Assembly: GCA_022834735.1 (NCBI GenBank)
Contig: BQKD01000001.1
Span: forward strand, 845,659 to 909,658
DNA: 64,000 nt
Direction: 5' to 3'
Source of the DNA: Erysipelotrichaceae bacterium OPF54
GTDB lineage: Bacteria; Bacillota_I; Bacilli_A; Erysipelotrichales; Erysipelotrichaceae
This document shows, one piece after another, positions 29,133-37,867 of this stretch. The notes under the pieces are model-generated. The model did no database searches and had not been told where the DNA came from. It worked only from the letters and a program-made list of their open reading frames with translations. Within the stretch, counting starts at the first letter, position 1; every line of letters begins with the position of its first letter. Made by a program: the position numbers and the translations under genes.

Positions 29133-29936
29133 ATGAAGATTCTCACATTCAACACCCATTCTCTTGAAGAGAAACATATGCGTATCAAACAGGTTCAGTT
29201 CGTGCAGGCTGTTGCACGGATCGAACCGGATGTCATCGCGCTTCAGGAAGTCAATCAGACATTCGAAAGCGATTCTCTGGATGAGAAGAGCGTCAATCCT
29301 GGAATTCCGTTCCGGGAGGATAATCACGCGCACATGATCGCGCAGCTCCTTAAACAGAACGGACTGCAGTACGAGATGGCATGGCTGCCTGTCAAGACCG
29401 GATATGGAAAGTATGATGAAGGTCTTGCATTCTTTACGAAGAAAAAGATGCTGGAAGTGCGTTCCACATTGCTGTCGGAAAAGGATGATTATTCTGATTT
29501 TCGAACGAGACGTTCGCTTGAAGTAAAAACAGAAGACGGATGGTTCGTCAATGTGCATATGGGCTGGTGGAATGACGAGCTCGAACCGTTCAGAAAGCAG
29601 TGGGAGCGGCTGAGAAAAAACCTGGAATCGCAAGGCACGGTATATGTCATGGGCGATTTCAATGCGGATGCGAATGTGAGAGGCGAGGGATACGACCTCG
29701 TAAAAGAGAGCGGATATCTTGATCTGTTTTCTCTTGCTGAAAAGAAAGATGACGGTTTTACGGTCGTGCAGAAAATCGACGGATGGCGCGACGGCGATCA
29801 TCCGGCGAAAATGCGGATCGATCATATTTTCTGCAGCGAGAAAGTGAATGTGGCTCTGGCAAGGACAGCATTCAACGGCAAAGAGGAGCCGGTGCTTTCG
29901 GATCATTACGGTCTGCTTGCGCAGATCAGCGAATAA
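29133..29936 (+). CDS. Endonuclease/exonuclease/phosphatase-family protein
   Basis: 267 aa metal-dependent phosphoesterase fold (EEP). The catalytic motifs are present in order: FNTHS (residue 6), ALQEVN (about 39), GDFNAD (about 173) and SDHYGL near the C-terminus. It has no signal peptide. It lies five bases after the PTS gene and shares its promoter. A sugar-locus EEP protein could be a phosphatase or phosphodiesterase acting on an internalised phosphate ester; no substrate is shown. DNA repair (ExoA-like) is less likely given this context. Confidence 0.85.
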   Translation: MKILTFNTHSLEEKHMRIKQVQFVQAVARIEPDVIALQEVNQTFESDSLDEKSVNPGIPFREDNHAHMIAQLLKQNGLQYEMAWLPVKTGYGKYDEGLAFFTKKKMLEVRSTLLSEKDDYSDFRTRRSLEVKTEDGWFVNVHMGWWNDELEPFRKQWERLRKNLESQGTVYVMGDFNADANVRGEGYDLVKESGYLDLFSLAEKKDDGFTVVQKIDGWRDGDHPAKMRIDHIFCSEKVNVALARTAFNGKEEPVLSDHYGLLAQISE

Positions 29937-29954
29937 TAACGGATACCTCATATC

Positions 29955-29984
29955 GAAGGATCGGAACGCTCCGGTCCTTTTTTT
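29955..29984 (+). terminator. Terminator after EEP gene
   Basis: The stem AAGGATCGGA-ACGC-TCCGGTCCTT is followed by T residues. Confidence 0.8.
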
Positions 29985-30004
29985 GTATGGAAGGGGAAGG
30001 ATAT

Positions 30005-30030
30005 AAAAAAAAGCCCGCAGGGGCTTTTTC
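30005..30030 (-). terminator. Terminator after rpsD
   Basis: A short stem AAAGCCC-GCAG-GGGCTTT has A/T runs on both sides; it lies just behind the rpsD stop on the minus strand. Confidence 0.75.
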
Positions 30031-30034
30031 GACA

Positions 30035-30643
30035 TTAACGGTTGTAGAACTCTACGACGAGCAGTTCGTTGATCGGTTCGCTTGTGAACAGTTCACTGCG
30101 TTCCGGATAACGGACATATTTTCCGACTTTTTTGTCTTTGTCTACTTCAACGAAGTCAACTGTTGCGACAGCTGCTTCCAAAGCTTCTACGATGCTCTTC
30201 TGGTTTTTGGCGCGTTCGCGAACTTCGATCACCTGTCCAGGTTTTACCTGATAGCTAGGGATATCCACTTTTTTGCCGTCGACCATGATGTGCCCGTGAT
30301 TAACGAGCTGACGTGCTCCGCGGCGGGTGTTGGCAAATCCCATACGGTAAACCAGGTTATCGAGGCGAGATTCGAGCATGATCAAGAAGTTTTCGCCAGC
30401 AGCTCCGGCCTTGCGGCTTGCCTTCTGGTATGTGTTGAAGAACTGTTTTTCCGTTAACTGGTATGTGTTGCGGATTCTTTGTTTTTCCTGCAGCTGCAGA
30501 CCATAGTTCGTAAGTTTCGGACGGCGGTTCTTTCCGTGCTGTCCTGGTGCGTAGTTGCGGCGTGCCAGTTCCTGACCTGTTCCCAGGATAGAGAAACCGA
30601 GACGACGTGACTTTTTCCAGGTGCTTCCTGTGTTTCTTGACAT
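30035..30643 (-). CDS. rpsD: 30S ribosomal protein S4, zinc-independent form
   Basis: 202 aa with the S4 domain [34 protein letters not shown]. The N-terminal zinc-binding cysteines are absent, so this is the C-minus (zinc-free) paralogue type. The ATG at 30643 follows AGGAGG. S4 initiates assembly of the 16S rRNA 5' domain and commonly represses its own mRNA. The long leader here fits autogenous control. Confidence 0.97.
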   Translation of the reverse strand: MSRNTGSTWKKSRRLGFSILGTGQELARRNYAPGQHGKNRRPKLTNYGLQLQEKQRIRNTYQLTEKQFFNTYQKASRKAGAAGENFLIMLESRLDNLVYRMGFANTRRGARQLVNHGHIMVDGKKVDIPSYQVKPGQVIEVRERAKNQKSIVEALEAAVATVDFVEVDKDKKVGKYVRYPERSELFTSEPINELLVVEFYNR

Positions 30644-30832
30644 GTTGTTTCCTCCTATTGTTTGCATAAACAACAAGATACAAATCTTCGAAAGGAGTGT
30701 TGCAGAAGATACTTTCTTCTATCAGCTTTTAGTTACTCGTATCGCAGTGATGCCTGCAACGCCGGTCTTCCGACTTTGTATGCTGCTTCAGTCATGCCCA
30801 AATATCATAGCGCATGAAGAAAAAAAAGGCAA
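30644..30832 (-). promoter_or_regulatory. rpsD promoter and about 150-nt leader (putative S4 autoregulatory RNA)
   Basis: On the minus strand, TTGCCT (30827-30832) and TATGAT (30804-30809) are 17 bases apart. This gives an mRNA leader of about 155 bases, long for a single gene. The leader contains several short complementary segments, so it is probably the binding site for S4, as in the Bacillus rpsD leader. I could not derive its fold by eye. Confidence 0.6.
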
Positions 30833-31019
30833 GGAGCGAATGTGTTTTTGCTTTGAATAAAAGCAATTTAAGCAAAATATGCATGATTTCCCGCTTTTTC
30901 GGATACATAGCTTGTTCGGGGGAGGACAAAACAGGAATACCGGCAGCTTTTGGATCGAATCATTGATTTAAAATGTTTGCTCGTGGTACACTGTAGACAG
31001 TATGCAAGGAGGTAACAAC

Positions 31020-32792
31020 ATGGATACTGTCATGAATTTCTTTCAGTCCGCTCTTTCGTATATCCGGGCGCACATGTCGACAGAATTGATGATCTATATC
31101 GCGATCGCAATACTGCTGCTGATCCTGATCTGGATCGTTATGCGTATGATGAAGCGCCGCAAGGCTGCAAAAAGACTGGCTGAACTCGAGATCGAGGTTA
31201 ACGAAATTCGAAATAATGCACTCGCATACAAGTTCAACAAAGCGAATGCATTCGCGAAAGCCAATGACGATATTATGGAACGGATCAAAAATCTGGCTCC
31301 AAAATATGAGATCTGTCAGAACAGTGTTGCTTCTTGTGACGAATTATTCACGGACGCTGATGAATACATTGCAGCGCACAGAATAAAAAAGGCCACTCGT
31401 TCAATGGACGAGCTGGAAACGATGCTTGATGATACAAAAGAACGTATTCGTATCGTAAATCAGTCGCTGGATCACATTCTTGCCCGCGAAACGGAAGTCC
31501 GGGAGAAGTCGAATTCTCTCAAGGAACGTTTCCGCAATGTCAAGAAAGTGTATCAGGACAACCGCGCTTCCTTTTATTCGGCAAACGACTATATTGATGC
31601 CGAGATCGGGGATATCGAGAACGAATTCTCCAGCTTCGAGGAATGGATGTTCGCATCCGAATTCAACAAGGCGAAAGAGGAAGTGGATAAGATCGCAGGC
31701 CGTGTCGACGAGATCTCTGGCCGGATCGCGGCTTATCCGGGTCTTTATGAAAAAGCGAAAAATATTCTTCCGCGCGCTCTGGATGAAGTGCAGAACAACA
31801 TTCAGATGCTCAAGGACAATCAAATCGACATTCGTTATTTGAATACGGAAGATAAGACGAATACGATCGGGAAGGCGCTGGTTTCCGCGACCGAGCTGCT
31901 CGATAAAGGAAATCTTGACAAAGCCGGGGAAATGCTCGACAACATCGGAGATGCGATCCTCGAACTGCAGGATGATGTCATGAAGGAAAAGAAAGCGTAC
32001 GACGAGATCCATACCGATCTGCTCGCTACGTTTGAAACGGTCGATGAAGAGGCCGAAGCTCTGGATGAGATCGTCACGCTTTATGCCAACATCAAGGATC
32101 GGTTCGGTCTTGAAGACTGGACGCACCGTTTCACGCTTGCTCAGGATCAGCTGGCTGATCTGCAGCAGCGGCGCCGTATCGTGGAGGATGCTCTTTCCCG
32201 CGATTCGGCACCAAGTGTCGAGGTCGTTCAGGTATACCGTGAATTCGCACAGGACGTGGATACTTTCCACACACAGATCAACGACATGAAGCGAATGCTC
32301 GTTGGCGCAAGCTCGGATGAGTCGCGTGCCAAAAAGCAGCTTGTCAAGCTGCAGCTTATTTTAAATGAAGTTCGTTTGAATACGATTTCCCGCTCGCTGC
32401 CGAATATGTCGGAACAGTTTGCGGACGACCTCAAGGAAGGCGAACGTCTCATTCAGCGCGTACGGGTGGTGCTTGACCATTCGCCGCTGGATGTGCAGAC
32501 TTTGAATGCCGATCTGCAGGATGCGATCGATTTCGTATACAAGCTCTACAACAACGCCAACAACCTTGTCGGTGTGGCGATCATGGTCGAAAATGCAATC
32601 GTTTTCGGGAACCGTTTCCGTTCAACCTATCCGGAAATGGATTCCGAGCTCACGCATGCGGAAGTATGCTTCCAGAACGGCGAGTATACGCACGCTTTGA
32701 AAATTGCGATCCAGGCAATCGAGAATATGCATCCGGGCATTTATGAAAAGCTCATTGCCAAAAAGGATCCGGCAGTCATGAACCAAGTGTAG
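31020..32792 (+). CDS. ezrA: Septation ring formation regulator EzrA
   Basis: 590 aa. One N-terminal membrane helix (about residues 19-42, outside-in) is followed by a long, almost wholly helical coiled-coil cytoplasmic part. This is the EzrA plan, a negative regulator of FtsZ ring formation. The ATG at 31020 was chosen because AAGGAGG lies just upstream; an ATG at 31002 precedes the RBS. The promoter is TTGATT (30963), N18, TACACT (30987). It is one base before the cysteine desulfurase gene, with ezrA-nifZ-thiI order as in Bacillus. Confidence 0.9.
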   Translation: MDTVMNFFQSALSYIRAHMSTELMIYIAIAILLLILIWIVMRMMKRRKAAKRLAELEIEVNEIRNNALAYKFNKANAFAKANDDIMERIKNLAPKYEICQNSVASCDELFTDADEYIAAHRIKKATRSMDELETMLDDTKERIRIVNQSLDHILARETEVREKSNSLKERFRNVKKVYQDNRASFYSANDYIDAEIGDIENEFSSFEEWMFASEFNKAKEEVDKIAGRVDEISGRIAAYPGLYEKAKNILPRALDEVQNNIQMLKDNQIDIRYLNTEDKTNTIGKALVSATELLDKGNLDKAGEMLDNIGDAILELQDDVMKEKKAYDEIHTDLLATFETVDEEAEALDEIVTLYANIKDRFGLEDWTHRFTLAQDQLADLQQRRRIVEDALSRDSAPSVEVVQVYREFAQDVDTFHTQINDMKRMLVGASSDESRAKKQLVKLQLILNEVRLNTISRSLPNMSEQFADDLKEGERLIQRVRVVLDHSPLDVQTLNADLQDAIDFVYKLYNNANNLVGVAIMVENAIVFGNRFRSTYPEMDSELTHAEVCFQNGEYTHALKIAIQAIENMHPGIYEKLIAKKDPAVMNQV

Positions 32793-32793
32793 A

Positions 32794-33924
32794 ATGATCT
32801 ATTTCGATAACGCATCAACAACCTCTGTTCGCCCAGAGGTTGCTCGTGTTTATAAGAAACTTATTGACGAAAGCTTTGCGAATGCTGATGCGATGCATAC
32901 GCCCGGTCGCAAGGTCCATCGTCAGGTCGAGCAGGCAAGAGAACACATTGCCCGCTCCCTTGGTGTAAAAGAAGGCGAGATCCTGTTTACGAGCTGTGCG
33001 AGCGAATCCAATTCGCTTGCGCTCGTTGGATATATTCTGGCAAACCGGCAAAGAGGAAACCATATCCTCACAAGCAATGTGGAGCATTCGAGCACGAAGC
33101 ATGCGATCGATTTTCTTGAATCGCAGGGGTTCGAAGTAGAGCGGCTGCCGATCAGTGAAGAGGGTGTCGTAACGCCTGAAACGGTCCGGTCGCATATGCG
33201 CAAAGATACGATTCTTGTGACGCTCATGCATGTAAACAACGAGATCGGTTCGATCAATCCGATCGGCCGGATCGCAGATGTGGTCCACGAACATCCGACC
33301 TGTGTATTCCACAGCGACTGCGTTCAGAGCTTCGGCAAGATCGATATCCCGTTCGACAAGCTGGATATGGCGACGATTTCCGCTCATAAGATCCATGGAG
33401 TCAAAGGTTCGGCCCTGCTTATGAAAAAGAGCAGGATCGCGCTTCATCCGATCGTTTTCGGCGGTCAGCAGGAACAGGGACTTCGGGGCGGTACGGAGAA
33501 TGCGCCGGCCAATATCGTGCTGGCAAAAACGATCCGGCTCGCGCTGGAAGAGCAGAAGGATACGTATGCGCATGTAAAAGAGATCCGCGATTTCCTGGTC
33601 AGGGAGATCAGCGCTTTTCCGGGAGGACATATCAATTCGCCAAAAGATGCGCTTCCATATATACTGAATGTAAGCTTTGACCAGCTGACAAGCGAAGTGC
33701 TTCTCAATGCTCTGGATGAAAGAGGAATTTGTGTTTCTGCCAAAAGTACGTGTGATTCGAGATCGTCTCATGCCAGCGAGGTGGTGCTTGCTCTGAATCA
33801 TTCGCCAAAATACGCTGAACAAGCGATCCGTCTTTCCTTTTCGAAAGACAATTCGCTTGAAGAAGCAAAGCAGTTTATGAAGGCTATGAAGGAGATCGTA
33901 CAAAACTATGGCTTATCGTTATGA
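32794..33924 (+). CDS. Cysteine desulfurase (NifS/IscS family, partner of ThiI)
   Basis: 376 aa PLP enzyme producing a persulfide from cysteine. It has the IYFDNASTT N-terminus, PLP lysine in SAHKIHG (about 205) and catalytic Cys in SAKSTCDSRSS (about 327). It starts one base after ezrA, so it is translated from the same mRNA. Its 3' end overlaps thiI by 17 bases. Position identifies it as the NifZ-like desulfurase supplying sulfur to ThiI for 4-thiouridine in tRNA (established for Bacillus). Confidence 0.93.
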   Translation: MIYFDNASTTSVRPEVARVYKKLIDESFANADAMHTPGRKVHRQVEQAREHIARSLGVKEGEILFTSCASESNSLALVGYILANRQRGNHILTSNVEHSSTKHAIDFLESQGFEVERLPISEEGVVTPETVRSHMRKDTILVTLMHVNNEIGSINPIGRIADVVHEHPTCVFHSDCVQSFGKIDIPFDKLDMATISAHKIHGVKGSALLMKKSRIALHPIVFGGQQEQGLRGGTENAPANIVLAKTIRLALEEQKDTYAHVKEIRDFLVREISAFPGGHINSPKDALPYILNVSFDQLTSEVLLNALDERGICVSAKSTCDSRSSHASEVVLALNHSPKYAEQAIRLSFSKDNSLEEAKQFMKAMKEIVQNYGLSL

Positions 33925-35116
33925 TCATATTTTAATTCGTTACGGGGAGCTTTCATTAAAAGGAAAGAACCGGAACTCGTTTATCAAGCAGCTTTTTGCG
34001 AATGTGAAAACGGCTTTGAAGTCGTTTCCTGCCCTTGAGTTCGAACGGCAGCATGACCGCATGTATATTTATCTGCATGAGGAGGATGCTGCGAAAGTTA
34101 GCGACACGCTTTCCAGAGTATTCGGGATCTCATCGTTTTCGCTGGCTGTAAAAACAAAGCCGGACATGGACGAGATCGTTCAGGCGTGTCTTGATTCTCT
34201 TCCGCTTCAGGAGGAGAAGACGTTCAAGGTCGCGGCAAGACGGAGCGATAAGACGTTCCCGCTCATTTCGGATCAGATCAATCGCCAGGTCGCAACGGCG
34301 ATCCTGAAAAACAGTGTCTGGAAAGTCAATGTGAAAGATCCGGATGTGAAAGTCGTGATCGAGGTCCATCAGGATGCAGCGTACATTATGACCAATAAGA
34401 TGGCAGGGGCCGGAGGATATCCGGTCGGTGTCGGGGGCAAAGCGATGGTGCTGCTGTCGGGCGGGATCGATTCGCCGGTCGCAAGCTATCTGATGATGAA
34501 GCGGGGCGTGCATATTGAATGCATTCATTTTGCCGCTCCTCCTTATACGTCGCAGAATGCACAGGACAAGGTCATGAAGCTGGCGGAGCTGATCAGCCCG
34601 TATCAGGGGGAGATCGTTGTCCATGTTGTTCCGTTCACGGATCTGCAGCTGGCTATTTATCAAAATGCGGATGAAAGCTATGCGATCACCCTGATGCGCA
34701 GGATGATGATGCGGATCGCGGCAAAACTGGCGGAACGCCGGCACTGCCAGGCTATTGCGACAGGGGAATCGATCGGACAGGTGGCTTCGCAGACCCTGGA
34801 GTCGATGCAGGCGATCAATGCGGTGACGACGATGCCGCTCATACGGCCGGTCGTTTGTATGGATAAGGTGGAGATCATCGATCTGTCGAAGAAGATCGGG
34901 ACATATGATACGTCGATCCTTCCATTTGAAGACTGCTGTACGATCTTTACGCCGAAAAATCCGGTTACCAAGCCTCGTATCGATAAATGCGAGCGGTACG
35001 AGTCGCGTTTCGACTGGGAAAAGCTGGTCGATCGCTGTGTGGATGATGTCAGGTCGATCTGGATTCACCCGGGCATGACAGATCCATCAGACGGTGACGA
35101 AGAAGATTTATTCTAG
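33908..35116 (+). CDS. thiI: tRNA 4-thiouridine synthase ThiI (short form)
   Basis: 402 aa. N-terminal ferredoxin-like and THUMP domains (about 1-170), and the PP-loop LLSGGIDSPVASY (about 181) activates U8. The C-terminal rhodanese domain of the enterobacterial enzyme is missing, as in Bacillus, and the adjacent cysteine desulfurase supplies sulfur. Typical end motif CCTIFTPKNPVTKP near residue 345. A terminator follows. Confidence 0.96.
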   Translation: MAYRYDHILIRYGELSLKGKNRNSFIKQLFANVKTALKSFPALEFERQHDRMYIYLHEEDAAKVSDTLSRVFGISSFSLAVKTKPDMDEIVQACLDSLPLQEEKTFKVAARRSDKTFPLISDQINRQVATAILKNSVWKVNVKDPDVKVVIEVHQDAAYIMTNKMAGAGGYPVGVGGKAMVLLSGGIDSPVASYLMMKRGVHIECIHFAAPPYTSQNAQDKVMKLAELISPYQGEIVVHVVPFTDLQLAIYQNADESYAITLMRRMMMRIAAKLAERRHCQAIATGESIGQVASQTLESMQAINAVTTMPLIRPVVCMDKVEIIDLSKKIGTYDTSILPFEDCCTIFTPKNPVTKPRIDKCERYESRFDWEKLVDRCVDDVRSIWIHPGMTDPSDGDEEDLF

Positions 35117-35139
35117 TGCCTTTCAAGGCACTTTTTTTG
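35116..35139 (+). terminator. Terminator after thiI
   Basis: The stem AGTGCC-TTTCAA-GGCACT overlaps the stop codon and is followed by seven T. Confidence 0.85.
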
Positions 35140-35203
35140 TGACATAATTCGGCTTTTATGTTTCTTCATTTGTTTATATAATTATTACAGGGAGAGGAAA
35201 TAT

Positions 35204-35389
35204 ATGGCTACAGCACAAACTAGAGCTACTGAGAAGTACCGGGCAAAAAAGGGTATCATCACGAAGTCGATCAAAATTCCAAAGGAATTGAACATTGAAT
35301 TTATCAAGGCTTGTGAGCGTGCTCATGTTAGTCAGGCTCAGGTATTCAAGGATTGTATGCGCCGCTTTATCGAAGCGCATCCGGAATGA
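35204..35389 (+). CDS. Small protein, 61 aa, ribbon-helix-helix-like
   Basis: A short basic protein with the pattern TKSIKIPKELNIEFIKACERAHVSQAQVFKDCMRRFIE. A beta strand of the KSIKIP type followed by two helices is typical of small ribbon-helix-helix DNA-binding proteins. GGAGAGG lies before the ATG and a terminator overlaps its stop codon, so it is monocistronic. The regulatory target is unknown. A TATAAT is at 35177-35182. Confidence 0.72.
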   Translation: MATAQTRATEKYRAKKGIITKSIKIPKELNIEFIKACERAHVSQAQVFKDCMRRFIEAHPE

Positions 35390-35413
35390 GATGAATGTTC
35401 TCATTCTTTTTTT
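35384..35413 (+). terminator. Terminator overlapping the stop of the 61-aa gene
   Basis: The stem GAATGAG ... CTCATTC (35384-35406) begins in the last codons and is followed by T residues. Confidence 0.8.
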
Positions 35414-35430
35414 TGGTGTACAATGGGGCT

Positions 35431-36198
35431 ATGAATTGTATTATTTGTAAAAGAGAATTAAAGAGGGAGGGCAATTCCTTCCGATGCGAGAACGGACATT
35501 GTTTTGATATCGCGAAACAGGGCTATGTGAATATGTCGCGCAAGCAGAAAGATACCGGCGACAACAAGGAAATGGTCAGGGCGCGTACGAATTTCCTGGA
35601 ACAGGGCCTGTATGATTTTATGAGGCAGAAGGTGTGTTCTCTGATCCGGCACTATCATCCGCATGTGCTTGTAGATATCGGATGCGGTCAGGGCTATTAC
35701 ACGCAGGCGTTCGAGGTGCCGGAAAAATACGGGGTCGATCTTTCGAAAGAGGCCATCCTTCATGCGGCAAAGACGGACAAATCGACACTGTATATTGTTT
35801 CGACCATTTATGATCTGCCGTTTGCGGATGATTCGGTCGATATGGTGACGAGCATTTTTACGCCGCTTCCGGTTAAGGAAATCAGCCGCATCCTGAAAGA
35901 GGACGGGGTCCTGATCATTGTGAGCCCGGCAGAATATCACCTGGTTGAGCTGAAGGAGCAGCTGTATGATAAGGTGTATCTGAATGAGGAGAAGCGCGAA
36001 GAGCTGGAAGGCTTTGTGCTGGTGCATGATGAAGTGATTACGGACAAAAGAAAGGTCGACGATGTATGGGATCTGTTCGAGATGACGCCTTACCGATACA
36101 GGAGCCCGAAAGAGGGCATAGAGAAGATCAGAAATTTAGATGAGCTGGATATTACATTTTCATTTCTGATCCAGGTCTATAGAAAGAAGCAGATATGA
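35431..36198 (+). CDS. rlmA: 23S rRNA guanine methyltransferase, RlmA family
   Basis: 255 aa SAM-dependent methyltransferase. The N-terminal zinc-binding segment is CIICKRELKREGNSFRCENGHCFDIAKQGYVNM. SAM motif I is LVDIGCGQGYYT (about 86). The family modifies G745/G748 of 23S rRNA. The start at 35431 is set by the family N-terminus (MNCIICK); the RBS is weak. It overlaps the following methyltransferase by four bases, so a two-gene rRNA-modification operon is likely. Confidence 0.85.
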   Translation: MNCIICKRELKREGNSFRCENGHCFDIAKQGYVNMSRKQKDTGDNKEMVRARTNFLEQGLYDFMRQKVCSLIRHYHPHVLVDIGCGQGYYTQAFEVPEKYGVDLSKEAILHAAKTDKSTLYIVSTIYDLPFADDSVDMVTSIFTPLPVKEISRILKEDGVLIIVSPAEYHLVELKEQLYDKVYLNEEKREELEGFVLVHDEVITDKRKVDDVWDLFEMTPYRYRSPKEGIEKIRNLDELDITFSFLIQVYRKKQI

Positions 36199-37526
36199 TT
36201 TTAACGATTAAAAAATGGGGGATCAACGGAGAGGGGATCGCCTACTGGAAAAAGAAGCCGGTGTTCGTGGAGGGCGGCATGCCTGACGAAGTGGTGGATG
36301 CGGAGCTCACAGAAGAGCACGATACGTATTGTGTGGCAGAAATAAAGAAAGTGATCGAAGCATCGCCAAGAAGAAGGAGGCCGATGTGTGCGATCACGAA
36401 GGAGTGCGGCGGCTGCCCGCTCATGCATGCGGATATGAAAGGGCAGCTGCGCATGAAGAGTTCGGTCCTGAAAGAGGCCTTGAAAAAATATGCGGGATAT
36501 TCGGGCGCGATCCTGCCAATCATCAAGAATCCGGATGTGCTGGCTTATCGTAATGCATGCAAACTGCGCTTTTTCAATAAAGACAATGAGATTATCTGCG
36601 GTCTTTATGAAAAAGATTCCAACAAGGTCGTGAAGATGGAGCGTTGTATCATTCATGACAAGGATCTGGAGCGGGTGCGCGTGCAGATCGTACAGATCCT
36701 GAATGCGCATAACGCAAAAGCTTTTACGAAAAAAGAGGAGTGCGGTTATCGTTCCCTGGTTATGAAAAGTTTTGATCACAAGGTGCAGGTGATCCTGGTG
36801 ACGTCCAGGATGCGGATCGAAAAAAATATGATCGAAGAGATCATGGAGATCGACGGGGTCGTGTCCTTATGGCAGAGCATCAAATCGCAGGACGAGAGCG
36901 AACTGGATGTATTCGGGAAACGGATGGTCCATCTTGCCGGACTGGAGAAGATGGAAGTGAAGGTTTGCGGACTGGATCTTGCTCTACTGCCACGATCGTT
37001 CTTTCAGCTGAATACGAGACAGGCTGAAAACGTGTACAGTGTAGTGAGAGACTGGACACCGAAGTGCCGTACGGTCGTGGAGGCGTACTGCGGGATCGGG
37101 GCGATGGCTCTGCTGGCTGCATCGAAAGCAAGAAAGGTGATCGGGATCGAGTCGATCGAAGATGCGGTGATCAATGCGCGGGAAAATGCGAAGAAAAACA
37201 ACATCGGCAATGTGCGATTCATCTGCGGGGATGCCGGAGAAGAGCTCATTCAGATATCTGAAAAAAAGAAGATCGATACATTGATCGTGGATCCGCCCAG
37301 GTCCGGCCTTGATGAAAAGATGAAGGAAGCGATCATCGATGCCAGGGTGAGAACGATCATTTATGTGTCATGCAATCCGAGCACGCTGGCAAAGGATCTT
37401 GGTTTCCTGAAGGCTCAGTATGCAATAAAAAAGGTGCAGCCTGTGGATATGTTCTCCCAGACGCCGCACGTGGAGACGGTGGTGCTTCTGGAGAGAAAAG
37501 AACCGGAAAGACGACAGAAGAACTGA
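36195..37526 (+). CDS. 23S rRNA (uracil-C5)-methyltransferase, RlmD/TrmA family
   Basis: 443 aa. The four cluster cysteines are in CAITKECGGCPLMH (about residue 68) and a later Cys (about 160). SAM motif VVEAYCGIGAMALLAA is near 295. The catalytic Cys is in VSCNPSTL (about 395). The N-terminal TRAM-like start (ILTIKKWGINGEGIAYW) is present but short. It makes 5-methyluridine in 23S rRNA; whether it is U747, U1939 or both cannot be read from the sequence. Confidence 0.9.
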   Translation: MILTIKKWGINGEGIAYWKKKPVFVEGGMPDEVVDAELTEEHDTYCVAEIKKVIEASPRRRRPMCAITKECGGCPLMHADMKGQLRMKSSVLKEALKKYAGYSGAILPIIKNPDVLAYRNACKLRFFNKDNEIICGLYEKDSNKVVKMERCIIHDKDLERVRVQIVQILNAHNAKAFTKKEECGYRSLVMKSFDHKVQVILVTSRMRIEKNMIEEIMEIDGVVSLWQSIKSQDESELDVFGKRMVHLAGLEKMEVKVCGLDLALLPRSFFQLNTRQAENVYSVVRDWTPKCRTVVEAYCGIGAMALLAASKARKVIGIESIEDAVINARENAKKNNIGNVRFICGDAGEELIQISEKKKIDTLIVDPPRSGLDEKMKEAIIDARVRTIIYVSCNPSTLAKDLGFLKAQYAIKKVQPVDMFSQTPHVETVVLLERKEPERRQKN

Positions 37527-37662
37527 AATAATAAGCTAAAGAAACAGGATGTCGATGTCTATTTTCTGATCAAATGCTCATGGCACGATCCAGGAATGCC
37601 AATAAATGTGGATTAATTTTCGGAGCAGCTGTCATTCTAAGGAAAAAAGGAGTATTAAAACG

Positions 37663-37793
37663 GTGCTGAAGAGCTGGAAAAATAGATAGCAAAGTTTCAT
37701 GAATGGGTGAATCAAATCCTAAAAGATTATGCGATCAAAGTATGGATCATGGAATCGAAAATTGACCGCATAACCATATTGAGATTTTTTTGA
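37663..37793 (+). pseudogene. Possible remnant of a MerR-type regulator
   Basis: A short open stretch after several stop codons encodes HEWVNQILKDYAIKVWIMES and then KIDRI, similar to the C-terminal dimerisation helix of MerR regulators. A 'DPGMP' stretch in another frame about 100 bases upstream would fit too. The assignment is tentative. The surrounding 37527-37794 gap contains no intact gene. Confidence 0.25.
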
Positions 37794-37794
37794 A

Positions 37795-37844
37795 AGTAAG
37801 CGTTTACATTTTCCGTTGACATTCCTTCGAATTATAGAAATAAT
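37795..37844 (+). promoter_or_regulatory. Promoter with upstream cre site for SDR gene
   Basis: TTGACA (37816-37821) and AATAAT (37839-37844) are 17 bases apart. A cre-like AGTAAGCGTTTACA (37795-37808) matches 13 of 14 consensus positions and sits 7 bases upstream of the -35. In this position CcpA often activates rather than represses; which applies here is unknown. Confidence 0.65.
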
Positions 37845-37867
37845 AGAGAGAAAAGAGAGGTTATGTT

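Noticed and set aside
28118-29188. 356-aa minus-strand open frame opposite the PTS gene
   Set aside because: A shadow of the PTS IIACB coding region with highly basic, unlikely composition.
30621-30860. 79-aa plus-strand frame near rpsD
   Set aside because: It lies antisense to the rpsD leader and promoter and has no RBS.
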